From Setophaga petechia (lineage: Eukaryota > Chordata > Aves > Passeriformes > Parulidae), in assembly GCA_024362935.1 (NCBI GenBank), contig JANCRA010000030.1, positions 3,994,596 through 4,058,595 on the forward strand: a stretch of DNA of 64,000 nt, given 5' to 3'. A program made the translations under genes and the position numbers. Below are positions 37,967 to 48,883 of the stretch, piece by piece (positions within the stretch are counted from its first letter, which is position 1; each line of letters starts with the position of its first letter). A model generated the notes under the pieces. The model saw only the letters and a program-made list of their open reading frames with translations. It was not told the DNA's origin and did no database searches.

Positions 37967-38319
37967 TGTGATGGTGCTCATAGGGTTTTGCATTAGGGAA
38001 GAGATGAGGATCTGACTCCATGTTTCAGAAGGCTGATTTATTATTTTATTATATGTATTACATTGAAACTATACTAAATGAATAGAAGAAAGGATTTCTT
38101 CAGAAGGCTGGCTGAGAATAGAGTAGAAAGGAATAATAACAAAGATTTGTGGCTCGGCTCTCCATCAGAGCCAGCTGACTGTGATTGGCCATTAATTAGA
38201 AACAACCACATGAGACCAATCCCAGATGCACCTGTTGCATTCCACAGCAGCAGATAATCAATGTTTACATTTTGTTCCTGAGGCTTCTCAGCTTCTCAGG
38301 AGGAAAAATCCTAGTCACA
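37967..38319 (-). mobile_element. 3' LTR of a broken endogenous retrovirus
   Basis: On minus it starts TGTGACTAGGATTTTTCC and ends CCATCACA (inverted ends TGTGA/TCACA). Blocks shared with 47413-47793 include CTGACTGTGATTGGCCATTA, ACCACATGAGACCAATC and TCTCAGCTTCTCAGGAGG. Two CCAAT-type boxes (ATTGG) and a poly(A) region (AATAAATCAGCC near 38035-38046 on minus) are present. Immediately upstream on minus is a purine tract, 38321-38335, that fits a polypurine tract, so this is a 3' LTR and not a solo one. No matching target-site duplication was found because the 5' half of the provirus is gone. Confidence 0.88.
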
Positions 38320-38520
38320 GTCCCCTCTCTTCCTCACCAAAGAGATGCTGACAGGACCCAAAATTCTGTTCCACCCTTTCCTCACATTGTCAGTGGGTGA
38401 AGAGTCACAAGAGTACTGCAGATAAGATCAGATATAAAACCAAATCAAACCTAATTCATGAGGTGGAGGTCTGGGCTCTAAAGGTCTCACATTAAACAGA
38501 AGCCACTAAGAAATGTAAAA
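38320..38520 (-). mobile_element. remnant of retroviral internal region with polypurine tract
   Basis: On minus the sequence reaching the LTR start ends GAGGAAGAGAGGGGAC, directly abutting TGTGAC. A purine run next to the 3' LTR is where plus-strand DNA synthesis is primed in retroviruses. The preceding ~185 bp has no intact frame and I recognise no gene. The left limit of retroviral sequence (38520) is a guess. No 5' LTR of this family lies to the right within the window. Confidence 0.55.
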
Positions 38521-38859
38521 ACTTGACACAACAACAGGCAGCAAAGCCAGCTGGGGGACAGGTCCTGGTTATCCCTGACTGGAGGAGGAGGAGGATGATG
38601 GGGACACATCCCTGTCCCCCAGACCCTGAGGTGAGGCAGGGCTGCTCCAAATCTGCACTCCTGACTTCTCCAGCTGCACAATGCCTGTGCCTGCTCTCTC
38701 AGGTGCACGTTAAAGGCAGCTGAGCTTTGAAGGGAGTGCTATTAGCATGGTCAGCCATGCAGCTCTCTCATTTAAATAACAATCTGGTGACTCATCCATG
38801 CCATTAGTTTAACATTAAAAAAAGTGTGGGTCAGATCCACTTAATTTACCTAAGTTAAA

Positions 38860-38911
38860 TTAAAAAAAAAAAAAAAAGAGAGAGAAAAAAAAAGAAAATA
38901 AGAAGAAAGAG
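38860..38911. repeat. A-rich/GA-rich low-complexity tract
   Basis: Seventeen or so A residues, then GAGAGAG, then A-rich sequence with scattered G. It may be the decayed tail of an old retroposed copy, but no body is recognisable to its left. Confidence 0.8.
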
Positions 38912-39718
38912 TATTTGGGGGTTTTTTGCCTTTAACTTGAAAAATCCTTCTATCATACAAAAAAGGCATTTTCAGTTATCATTTGCCCGTTTGTAATGTT
39001 ATGATAATTGCATTCCCTGTTCAAAACTGGGACACTTACAAGATGAAATTGAACATTAAAGACATTCTTCCCACCACTGATCTGTGTTCCAGCAGCATGG
39101 GGGGACTCTCAGTCCTGGAGCAGGACCTTGTTGTGCTGGGAATGTCCGAGCATGGAACAAAACCTCAGTGCCAGGAGCTGCAGGCCCCACATTCCAGCCC
39201 TGCACTGAGATCACCATGATCTAGCTAACTACAGGCATTGCCCACACAATAAGCACATTCCCATCCACTGAACTCTTCTGAATGCATATTTTTTTCAGAA
39301 GCAAAGAGCATAAAAGCTCCATTACAAGTGGTGTCATTTTGCAACGTGTTTCTGTTCCCTCAGAACTTGATTCCCGAGTTATTTGCTCACAGAGAAAGCT
39401 GCAGCACTGGGAATACTTGCAGGTGTGTTTTTGAATGGGAATTTTTGGTTAAAACCTTGTGAACTGCAGGCCTGGGAGCTGTGAAACCTCAGGAGTTGGG
39501 GTAACCCAGGCTGTGGTTTCATCCCTTGTCAGATGTGCAGGGTGGCTTTGCTCCAGTCACCCCAAAGTGTTCCATCCCTGGAATTGGTGCTAAAGGATGT
39601 TAAATATCTGGATTGTATTTGATATAGAGATAGTGGAGTGTCTGCTTTGAGCTGCCAGTGCCACTGGGGAGATTTCCTGTCACTGCCACAGTGGCAAGGC
39701 CCTTCCTTGGTTTCTCCA

Positions 39719-39792
39719 GAGAAGGAAAAGGAAAAGGAAAAAAAGGAAAATTAAAAGGAAAAGGAAGAGGAAGAGGAAGAGGGAAAGGAAAG
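39719..39792. repeat. (GGAAAA)n/(GGAAGA)n purine tract
   Basis: GGAAAA units pass into GGAAGA units, interrupted by one TT at 39751-39752. Both strands are open across it only because of the biased composition. Confidence 0.85.
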
Positions 39793-40670
39793 TTTTGGGG
39801 TATCCCCATTCCCGCTATTCCTTTCTCTCCCCTGGGGACAGCTCTGCAGAACATCCCCCCTCCAGCCCAGAGCCTTTCCTTTTGAGCAATAACTCAACTT
39901 GGTCAAACATAGCTTCTAAGAGCCAAGCACAGCCCAGAGTGTGGTGAGAAACTGAGAAAACAGTGCTTTTTTAGGACCAAATGTGGCCATGGCTTCATGC
40001 CAGAACAAACCCTTCCTCCCTTCAGCTTTGGCAGCCTCAACACCACAAATCAAAGAGGGCAGGTGAGAGGGGGAGTTCCACAAACAAACCCATGAGCTAA
40101 TCCTTGCCAGGAAGTGCTGAACCCCCTGACCAAGCTCTGCATCACCAAGATCCCTGTGATCACCCAAGCTCAGGCTCTCTTTCATGTGGTTTGCTGTGGA
40201 ATTGGGACCTGCAGGGCTGTGCCCATGGAAGAACCACAGCTCTACCTAGAGAAGCATGCTGGGTGAGCATTTCCTGGAAAGCAGAGGTGTTTAAGCCTTT
40301 CCCATACTTGTGTTGTCTTTCTCTTCTATTAACTGAGTAAGAGATTTTGTGGATTGTGTCCAGTGTGAGCAAATTAAAAACAAACAAACAAACAAATAAT
40401 GCACCAGCCACATTAGTGGTCAGGTATTTGGGGTAATTGCAGAAAATACCAGAGAGAGAAGAGAAATCTCAGGTGAGAGAAACCCCTTTAGATGTCCAGC
40501 TGCACACAACCCATTCCCTGGCAGACACAGGCTGGCTCTTGTGGCCAAGAGTCCTTGTTTAATCTGCTCACATGGAAAAAAAAGGAGTACAGAAGTACTC
40601 AGAGGAGTCACTGTGATCTGTGTCCAGATCACAGGGAAAGGGAGGGTTCTTGCAGGAAGAAAAAACAACT

Positions 40671-40753
40671 TGACTGTTGAAATGTATTTTCTGCTATAGG
40701 GTTTAATTTTCTTTCCAAACAGATATTCAGGAATACGGTTGGTGTGGACTTTT
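40671..40753 (+). repeat. dispersed single copy of the 145-bp unit found at 42221
   Basis: TGACTGTTGAAATGTATTTT, CTGCTATAGGGTTTAATTTTC and GATATTCAGGAATACGGTTGG match the second half of the tandem units near 42278 and 42422. The first half of the unit is absent here. Confidence 0.85.
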
Positions 40754-41434
40754 CCTCACTGTGCCTGCTTGCAATCAGGGAGAATGGGGAAGGGCTCTTG
40801 CTGAGCTTGGTCTCTTTTCATTGTTACCTTCCTGTAAGGCAGAATGGACTAATGGTAAGAGAAAAACACCTATTAGATGCTTTGGTTTAAGCCTTATTTC
40901 TGCCTCAGGTGAACTCTGTTCCTTTCTTAGCATGCATGATTTAACTTTTTAATGCCTCTTACTCTTCACTCTAGAGAAGGAAGGAAAATAACTCTTGCAG
41001 AGTGCAGTGGAGTTTTCAAACAGAAAATGCAAGGCCACCTTTGTGTGGGTAAGAAGAGCAATTTTTTGTGGGAAAAGAACATTTCCCACAGTGCTCCTGG
41101 AAGCCAGCAGGCAGTTCTGGGACCTTGGCCCAGCATTGTTGTGCCTCTTTGTGCTGATGTGCTGTGTGGTTTGTGTTTTGGTAGTGCATGAGTCAGTCAG
41201 TGCTTAGAGTGAGCAGTGCAAAGGGAAAAAAACAGCTCAAGGGACTCAGCCTGGGACTCTGACAGAGCAAGACAGTGGTGGATGAGGGAATCCACAAAAT
41301 CAGAGGGTTTTGGGAAAGCTGCAAAAGGCAGCCTCAGAGACAGCAGAACTGTGAGTAGAGCTAAACAGCAGCCATGAGATTGGTCAGCAAAAAAATTATT
41401 TAAACTGCAGAAAAGCAAGGGCAAATAGAACAAT
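40754..41434. other. unannotated unique sequence
   Basis: No gene or repeat recognised. Confidence 0.45.
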
Positions 41435-41832
41435 GATCTGTGTATTAACACTTGTCTAGAATAACTCTCTAAGCTACAGAAAAGTTTATCTAGCAAGATA
41501 TTAGGAAGTTTGAAGCTTAATAATGAAGCTCTGTGTGTTGTGTTTGAAGGCTTACAAGCAGGTATTGTATTTGAAATAAGCAAGCATTGTTTAACCAAAG
41601 GTACCTGTGCTTATGGTGATTGGATAGAACTACTGTCAATGTGCTTTTGCTTTGTGTGATTGGTCAAAAAACTTATAAAGTAGGTTGTAACATGAAGTTC
41701 TTTGTCTGCTGCCTGGGATGTGAGCTGGTGGCATCTTCCCATTGTCATAACCATGGAATGAGACTGATGCTGGAAAATAAACCAGCTCAAGGCACGTTCC
41801 TCAGCAGCCCTGTCCCGTTTGTGATTTGTACA
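41435..41832 (+). mobile_element. probable LTR, left boundary uncertain
   Basis: It contains GTGATTGG twice (about 41617 and 41657), a TATA-type box (CTTATAAAG, 41672-41680) and a poly(A) signal AATAAA (41778-41783), in promoter-to-poly(A) order, and ends GATTTGTACA at 41832. The proposed start TGTGTATTAAC near 41439 pairs loosely with that end. No target duplication was identified and no second copy is present in the window. Confidence 0.55.
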
Positions 41833-42220
41833 GAGACCCCTGGCCAGCATCAGGTGGAGCCTTGAGAGACACAGGGAACAGCCAGGAGACAAAGCCAGAG
41901 GTCAGGCATGGCATGGAGAGGCCCACGTGTGCCATCCACCCCCATGGGATCCTCTGGCACTGACCTGCTGGAGAAATGACAGTCCCAGAGCAGCCCCAGG
42001 GTCTGCCCTGTCCTGCATTTGGTGGGCTGAACCACTGGCCTCGGACCCCACAAAAGTTCCTGGTGCCAGTCAGCTTGCACTGAATCCAAAGTGGATGTGG
42101 AAAATGCAGGCATGGAGGAAATGCTGGGGATGGGGCAGGGCAGAGTGAACTGGAGAAAACTGTGGAGCAATGCTATAGACAATTCCAGAGAGAGCACAAC
42201 AGGATGGCACCTTCCTGGGG
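41833..42220. other. unannotated sequence
   Basis: No gene or repeat recognised. Confidence 0.4.
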
Positions 42221-42561
42221 GGATGTTCTGATATTCAGGTTTACAGGACCAAGGGGTCTGTAAATGAGCCAAAATTGACTGTTGACATGTATTTTCTGCT
42301 ATAGAGTTTAGTTTTTTTTTTCAAAAGAGATATTCAGGAACATGGTTGGTATGGACTTTTGGGGGGGATGTTTGAACATTCAGGTTTACAAGACCAAGGG
42401 GTCTGTAAATGAGCCAAAATTGACTGTTGAAATGTATTTTCTGCTATAGGGTTTAATTTTCTTTTTCCAAAACAGATATTCAGGAATATGGTTGGTATGG
42501 ACTTTTGGGGGGGATGTTTTGATATTCAGGTTGCAAGACCAGGGGGTTCTCTAAATGAGAC
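42221..42561 (+). repeat. 145/146-bp tandem repeat, about 2.35 copies
   Basis: Units begin GGATGTT at 42221, 42366 and 42512 (periods 145 and 146). Each contains GATATTCAGGTTTACA, AAGGGGTCTGTAAATGAGCC, TATTTTCTGCTATAG and GGTTGGTATGGACTTTTGG. The third copy stops near 42561 after AAATGAG. The motif GATATTCAGG occurs twice in each unit, which may have promoted unequal exchange. A half-unit sits about 1.5 kb to the left at 40671-40753. Confidence 0.93.
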
Positions 42562-44235
42562 CCTTTTGGAGAGGTTTTGTTTAGGCAAGATTCCTGAGAA
42601 GTGAAATTTCTCTGCCAGCTCTCTTTGAGGCACATTCTGTTCATGGCTGTGCCTGCTAAATTCCTTAAATTCAGCACATTTAGCTGAGAGTTGTTTGAAT
42701 GTAACAAAAGGCACATTTTGGCCTGTTGACTAACACAGAGAGTGCTTGGTGAGAGGTAAAACCCACCTGCCAAGTCACTGCTATAAATGCTGATTTAGAG
42801 CCTGCTTGGCTATATAACACTTGGATCCTGCCTCATTTGCTTCCCACTTGTAAATGAGATTTCACATATTGTCCTTTCATTTTTTACCTCTGGAGCGTTT
42901 TCTTTGATTATTCACACTTCTGGGCATTCTCAGTGAGCATGAGAAAGTCAGCTCAGAGAGAACGTGGAGCTCCTCTGCTTCAGTGTCTAAAATCCCCTGA
43001 GTGCCCCCCCAGCCACCACTTCCCTCTCCTTTTCTTCTGTGCCCAGGCTTTTGAGCTATAGGAGTGATCAATTGCTTAAATTATTGTAATGGCTGGCAGA
43101 GGGAAGGGGGAGGGGGCAGGAGGGGATGGAATTAAAAAGTGTCCCTCCAAGCTGGGAACTTGGTATTAAAAATCTCACTGAAATCCTTTCTGGAAGCATT
43201 GAGCTAATAAATCTCCCAGCCCCAGCCTTGCAGTGGCAAGGGTAACTCAGTTGTGAGTGGGTAGTGCAGGTATTACTGCAACATGACTAATAGGGAGTGA
43301 ATATTGCAGAAAGATGTCTGTGTATATTCATTTGAAGTCCTGAACAAATTTGCTTTGAATCTCCTGGTCTGCTTCTATGGCTGCTTTCCACAAATATTCC
43401 AGCAAATGAGCTTTACTAGTGTGAATACTCATCAAAAGTCAATTTGGAACTCAAATAGCTTAATATTTTCCAAAAGCATATTCCAAATTACACACATGAA
43501 CATGCAGTTCAAAATGGATGTTGGTTCTGATGTGATTAGTTACACAACTTGCCCAGCCAGGGATCAGAAATAACACAATGCAGCTCATGTACCCATCCAC
43601 AGAGCCTGGATTTCAGACTTGGAATGTTGGATATTTTCAATGAACTGTTGGTGAGCAGCTCAGCATCCTCTGAAGACATTCATAAATAGACATTTTAGCA
43701 ATGAAGAGCAGTTGGGAATTTTGCAATTAGCAAATGGCCAGCTTGCAGGAGGAGAGGGGAACTGGATTTTTGGGATGAATCATTGGATATCTGTCAGGAA
43801 GCTCAATACCCCAGCTCTATAGACAGAAAACCAGTAGTGAGTCACATTTTTCCACTGAACTCAGCTGAAAATTCATGTTCCTTGTGTGCTGTGGATTGGC
43901 AGATGCAGAGATTTACCCATCTCCAGTGGAGGACTCACCCTGCAACCTTTCCTGGAGAGGAACAGCCCCCTGTGAATCACTGAATTAAGCAGACAACCTT
44001 CCCCATGAGGCTGCTGTGCCTTCACCCTAAATCTGCTGCCCTGGACTACATGGGCACAGAGGAATTGGGAAATGGTTTCCAGTGCTGGCACATCTCACTC
44101 CTCAGATCTCCTTCCCATCCCTTGTTCTGCAGATGCTGGTGTGTGCTGTCACACCTAGAGATCATAGAAATCAGGATACTGCAATTATCAATGCTGTAAT
44201 ACAGATCTAATGGGTGGAAATGAAATATCAATGAG
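42562..44235. other. unannotated sequence, partly AT-rich
   Basis: No gene recognised. The portion 43280-43570 is AT-rich unique sequence with several TAAT/AATA cores and could be conserved non-coding DNA, but nothing in the single sequence proves it. Confidence 0.35.
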
Positions 44236-44241
44236 CACAGA

Positions 44242-44532
44242 TGTCACTATAGACACAAAAGAACACAAGTGCACGCTGCTGTTCTCAAGGTGAAGAAAAA
44301 AGGGAAGTTTATTTTTCGACTTCAACGTTTATAGTTTTCCAAAAGTGACAGTGGAATGGAGGGTGACAGTGCCACCTCTCCAATGACAATGGTCAAACTA
44401 ACAGTCTATTAACTCATTGTTTTATATTCTTTTATAGAAGAAGAAAGTTATCTATAAAAAGTGTGTGAAAAAGTTCACTACAAAAACATCAACATCAGAA
44501 AGTTTAGAAAATCTTAAAAAACTAGAGTGACA
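44242..44532 (-). mobile_element. complete solo LTR (TGTCACTCTAG...CTATAGTGACA)
   Basis: On minus it starts TGTCACTCTAG and ends CTATAGTGACA, an 11-bp terminal inverted repeat with one mismatch. It is flanked by exact 6-bp duplications CACAGA at 44236-44241 and 44533-44538. The minus strand carries a TATA-type TATAAAAGAATATAAAAC (about 44420-44437) and AATAAA (44308-44313) followed by a T-rich segment. At 291 bp it is short for an LTR. No related copy lies in the window. Confidence 0.93.
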
Positions 44533-44752
44533 CACAGATCCACCTGTCACCATTCCCAGCTGCACAGGAGGGTTCCAGGATCTGTGAGTTGAAAGAAGCA
44601 GCTCAGGGATGGTTGGGCTCCCACACATTCCACAATGACAGGGTGCAGGGAGAGCTTTCAACCATTTCTGCTGCTGTTACCCACGAGGATCAATCCCAGC
44701 TCACAGTGCCAGCCCTATGGGTTTGCTGTGCCATGAGGAAAACCCTTGGCAG

Positions 44753-45069
44753 TGTTGTCTTATATATATCAAGAGTTCTATTATCTTTATAGTGCAAGGA
44801 TTCCATATCACCAGGGTTTCATCCCTCCTCCATGTTTCTCATAGGCATCTCCTCTAAACACTGACTGTTCCTGGTCCTTGCTGTAGTCATCATCTGACTC
44901 CAGCTCCCACCAATCCACTCTTTTATACCACTGTTCTTATTGGCTACAGGTGTGGCCTGTTAAGATCAGGCCTGCTCCTAATCTTTAGTAATTGGTCCAG
45001 CTGCAACTCGTTGGGGGATAAGGTTACATTCTGTACCACCTTCATTTACCCACACTCTGTCCCCCTGCA
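44753..45069 (-). mobile_element. solo LTR, family starting TGTAGGGGGATA (copy 2)
   Basis: On minus it starts TGCAGGGGGACAG and ends AAGACAACA. Exact 6-bp duplications TGGCAG lie at 44747-44752 and 45070-45075. It has a TATA box on minus (TATAAAAG, 44920-44927) just after a CCAATAAGAACA segment. The internal block GGCCTGTTAAGATCAGGCC is shared with copies 1 and 3. It sits only 220 bp from the unrelated solo LTR at 44242. Confidence 0.94.
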
Positions 45070-45075
45070 TGGCAG

Positions 45076-47406
45076 GGCTGCTGGCTGCCTCCCACCATCC
45101 ATGAGCTCTCCTGGCTCAGAACAGCCCTAAAGCTCTGCAGCTCCCTGAGATGGGACATGTGGAAGGCAGGAGAGAGAGAGAAGTGACCATAAGCTCTGAC
45201 AGCCACAGCCCTTTGTGGATCAAACTCCTGCAGAAATGATGCCATCAGCGGCCCCCACAGTTTTCCAAGAGGAAACTTCCATCGTTTACCCTGAGCTGCA
45301 GCTCCAGCAGCACTAAACACTGTTTTCCAGCTAATAAAATGAGGCACAATTTTTTACATGCTGTTTGTGGTGACAGTGTAATCAGTCTTGCTGGGAGCCA
45401 GGCTCACACAGGCCAGGAGCTGCAGAGAGCACTGTATGAGGCGCCCAGCCTCCAAGGTTTTAGCTTTATTTCTCTGGGATTGTGATTTTTTTTTTTCTCC
45501 CCAGTAGAACTCTCTGATTCTCCCCTTTTTATCTATTCATTTATTTATTTACTCGTTGAATGTAGATTTATTTTGATGCCCAGCAATTTCAGGTAAACAA
45601 AAGGAGGTTCTGCACTTGTGGAAAAGGCTGTTAATGGCCTCGCTGAGGGAGAAGCAAATGGAACTTTCCTAAACAAAGCTGCAGGGAGCATCGCTCACAC
45701 CCAGCAGGGCCTCTGGGGCAAACTGGGTTTGTTAGCAAAAGAGCACGAACAGCGTTTGGGAGGTTGGGTTTGTTGGTTTTTTCCCCTCATTTTTCTGCTT
45801 TTTCATTCCAAGAAATACTTGCAGAAAACAACTCCACGGGAATGTGGAAACAAACCTGAAGTTCTGCTTGTGCTGAGTTTAAACTGCGAGGGGAGGGAAT
45901 GAATCTGCACTCACTGCTGTGTGGTGCAGCTCCACTGCAAAACAAAACCAAGTGAAGTGGCTGCTTCTTTTATTTTCTAATATTTTTCCCCCTCTCTATC
46001 ATTCTCTTTACCCCTCTGCTTTTTTAAAGTCCCTTCCCCACCTCCTGCATTTGCACCCTTTCCCCATTCCGCTATGGTATATACCAAGAAACAAGAAAAT
46101 TAAAACCCGTGGTGTGTTTTACTGTCCTTACACAGTCTCAAAACAAAGGAACAAGAGCTGAGAGCCCCAGCAGAAATCTGGGAAACAGCTGTACCTTAGA
46201 GCTGAACTAAGCTTGATGCATTTGCAGGCATCAGGTGAAGTCTGACTCAAAGATCCCTGATGCCAGTAGAAGGATTCCCATTGACTTACAAGGCCTGTGG
46301 ATGGGGCTCTGGATTAGAGTTGTGATAACATCCAGTCATCTTATCTGGTAAAGAAAACATCAGTAAAACCCAGGGCAGTCAAAGTTTGTCATTATCACCT
46401 CCAGCCTCCCACATGTGTTGCCTTTGCTCTCTCCCAGATGTGGTGGCAGGCTGAGGAAGATGCAGATATTCCTCCCTCCAAAATCCTTGTGCTAGGATCC
46501 ATGAGGCATGATTTTCTCATCTTGAAATTCAATTTCTGAGCCCCTTTCTGTCTCAAATGACCAGATGGAAAAGACAGTAATTGCTGAGAAACTTATTGAC
46601 TTTTCCTTTTTAATTAATCCTAAGTGGAAGAAAACCTGCAGTTCCCTGTCCAGACAGCGTATGTGAGAGAGGAGGAGGGAAAAGGGAGAGACAGGAGAGA
46701 ATCATAATTAAAATAACTCAAATTAATCTTGGTGAGTGCTCCTGCCACTTCAGTGCTCTGAATGTCGGGGGGAAGTGTTGTTCCAGTCGAGTCTCTTTTG
46801 TTTCAAAGTCAGCTCAAATAAGGACCACCAGACAGGAGCCCTGTCCCATCAGAGCAGAGGCTTGGCTGGTCACTGCAGCTCTGCATCCTTCCAGCACTGC
46901 ACGAGCTCAAAGAGCCTCACACATCCTCTCTGTGAGGCCTCAGTGTGCTCCATCCTCAGCAGGGTGAAGCAAACCCTGCTCTGTGGGGAGGAGGGTGATG
47001 GAGTGGTTTGGTGTCAGGAAAGAGAGCTGCACTGGATTTTTTCGATCTTCAGGTTCTTATTGATTATTATCTTATCTAAAGTTTTGCACGCTGTCCACAC
47101 CAGGCTCAGCACTCTAGAAAAGCACCACAAAAATGACCAACAGTCTCTTGGTACAAGGTCTTTTAAGACTAAACTATCCAATAAAGAACTGACACCTGGA
47201 TTATTTCCCCTTTTAACCCAATAACTGATCCCAAAGAGCTGCAATGGGGACTTTTCTGCCCAATTACAAAATGCCACCCAAACCCATGAGGAAGGAGGAA
47301 GAAGAAGCATGGAGAAGGTACTGGGGACAACACCCTGTGCCCTCCATTTTGCTTCCATCCACAGCATACTAAAAATCTGAAAACCTCAATTTCTCACCGA
47401 GTGATA
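45076..47406. other. unannotated unique sequence, about 2.3 kb
   Basis: No gene or repeat family recognised; T-run near 45487 and ATTT units near 45534-45551. Confidence 0.45.
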
Positions 47407-47412
47407 CACCTA

Positions 47413-47793
47413 TGTGACCATGTTCACAGGGGTCCAGGGATGAGGGAAGAGACGAGGATCTGGCTCCATGTTTCAGAAGGCTTGATCTATTATTTTATGA
47501 TATATATTATATTAAAACTATACTAAAAGTATAGAAGAAAAGATGTCATCAGAAGGCTGGTTAAGAATAGAAAAAGAAAGAATGAATACAAAGGCTTGTG
47601 TCTCGGACAGAGAGTCACAAGCTGACTGTGATTGGCCATTAATTAGAAACAACCACATGAGACCAATCACAGATGCACCTGTTGCTTATACAGCAGCAGA
47701 TAATCAATGTTTACATTTTGTTCTTGAGGCCTCTCAGCTTCTCAGGAGGAAAAATCCTAAGGAAAGGATTTTTCATAAAAGATGTCTGTGACA
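47413..47793 (-). mobile_element. complete solo LTR related to the 37967 element
   Basis: On minus it starts TGTCACAGACATC and ends ACATGGTCACA, flanked by exact 6-bp duplications CACCTA at 47407-47412 and 47794-47799. From TTAGGATTTTTCCTCCTGAG onward it matches 37967-38319 through the CCAAT region to the poly(A) region, but its first ~30 bp on minus (with ATGAAAAATCC) are not in that copy. That marks two subfamilies that differ at the U3 start. No internal region remains. Confidence 0.94.
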
Positions 47794-47799
47794 CACCTA

Positions 47800-48767
47800 C
47801 ACCGCTCTCTATAATCTGTTTCACACTTTTGTGGATTCCAGTCTATCTCGAAGTCCAGGAAACTTTCTCCATGAATGAGGGTCAAAGTCAGTGCTCCCCT
47901 GGGGGTCAGGAGCCCCCAGAGCAGACAGGGAAATATTCCCAGTGCCCTGGGTTCCCACAGGCCAGCAGCAGTGTGGCCATGCAGGGCTGGACCCCAAAGC
48001 CAGCCCCAGCCTCAGCACGAGGCACAGCGTGGCTGGACCCAGGGTCTGCAGCACCAGCTGTGCCACATCTGCACAGAGCCCTGCCAGAGCAGCCTCCCCA
48101 GCCCTGCCCAGCACAGGCAGCTCAGCTCTCACCACGCCACTTTGTTTTATTTCAGTTTTCTTCCTTCTTGCTGAGAAGTTGCTGCTGGGATTAAAAAGGC
48201 ATCGGGCAAATCATCAGTATGAAAGAGACACGCTGAGAAGAGAGCAGATTAACCCACACTGCAGAGAAAACTCCTCATTTCTGGAGTGTTTGTTTTGAAA
48301 ATGTCACTTCAACGGGTCACAGAATTCATGAATAAAATCCCATCCTTATTTCCATTCAAAAAGGAATAAAGATTTATTACCCAGCCTCGACAGGAAAGCA
48401 GTATTGACCCACCAATGACTCAAGGTCTATGGTATTGCATGCAGAAATATTTATTGCTTTTAATTACCATAAAATAGCAAGGAACTTTAAAAAATAATTT
48501 TTATTACTATTGTTTTATTGTACTGCAGGAAAAAAAACTGGAATTGCCAGCAAAGCCTCCTGAGAATACAAGGTGATGGAATGAAAGACAGCTTGATGCT
48601 GATGGGTTAAATAAAAGGTCACTGCCACTCAAGAGATCTTGGCAGCACATTGGTAAACCTGCATTGAAGCATCATTAACCCCATTTTACTGACAAAAAAA
48701 CCAAAACCCAAACAGGGAGTACCCCTACAGACCTCCAAACAAACTACCTGAGATTCCTAGGGGGCAA
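47800..48767. other. unannotated sequence
   Basis: GC-rich to about 48150, then AT-rich. No gene recognised. Several overlapping open frames at 47820-48300 are compositional. Confidence 0.4.
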
Positions 48768-48883
48768 TATCTGGTACCTAAGTATCAGAAAATTATGGCT
48801 CAAGCAGATCTTCTTTGGAGATCTTTAGGGGTACTTTCTGTACCCCTATCTGGTACCTAAGTATCAGAAAATTATGGCTCAAG
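48768..48883. repeat. local direct duplication around a perfect hairpin
   Basis: A 37-bp segment (TATCTGGTACCTAAGTATCA... to GGCTCAAG) at 48768-48804 recurs unchanged at 48847-48883, offset 79 bp. Between them lies a perfect 9-bp inverted repeat, TAGGGGTAC (48826-48834) and GTACCCCTA (48840-48848), with a 5-bp loop, plus two AGATCT sites. The right arm of the hairpin runs into the second copy. Confidence 0.93.

Larger units (their letters stand above)
38521..40670. other. unannotated sequence with simple purine tracts
   Basis: No gene seen. Two low-complexity tracts are listed separately, and a (CAAA)n run of about five units lies at 40376-40396. Confidence 0.45.

Noticed and set aside
47820..48300. 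Overlapping open frames in GC-rich sequence as a possible exon
   Set aside because: All three plus frames and a minus frame are open, which points to composition. None resembles a known protein.
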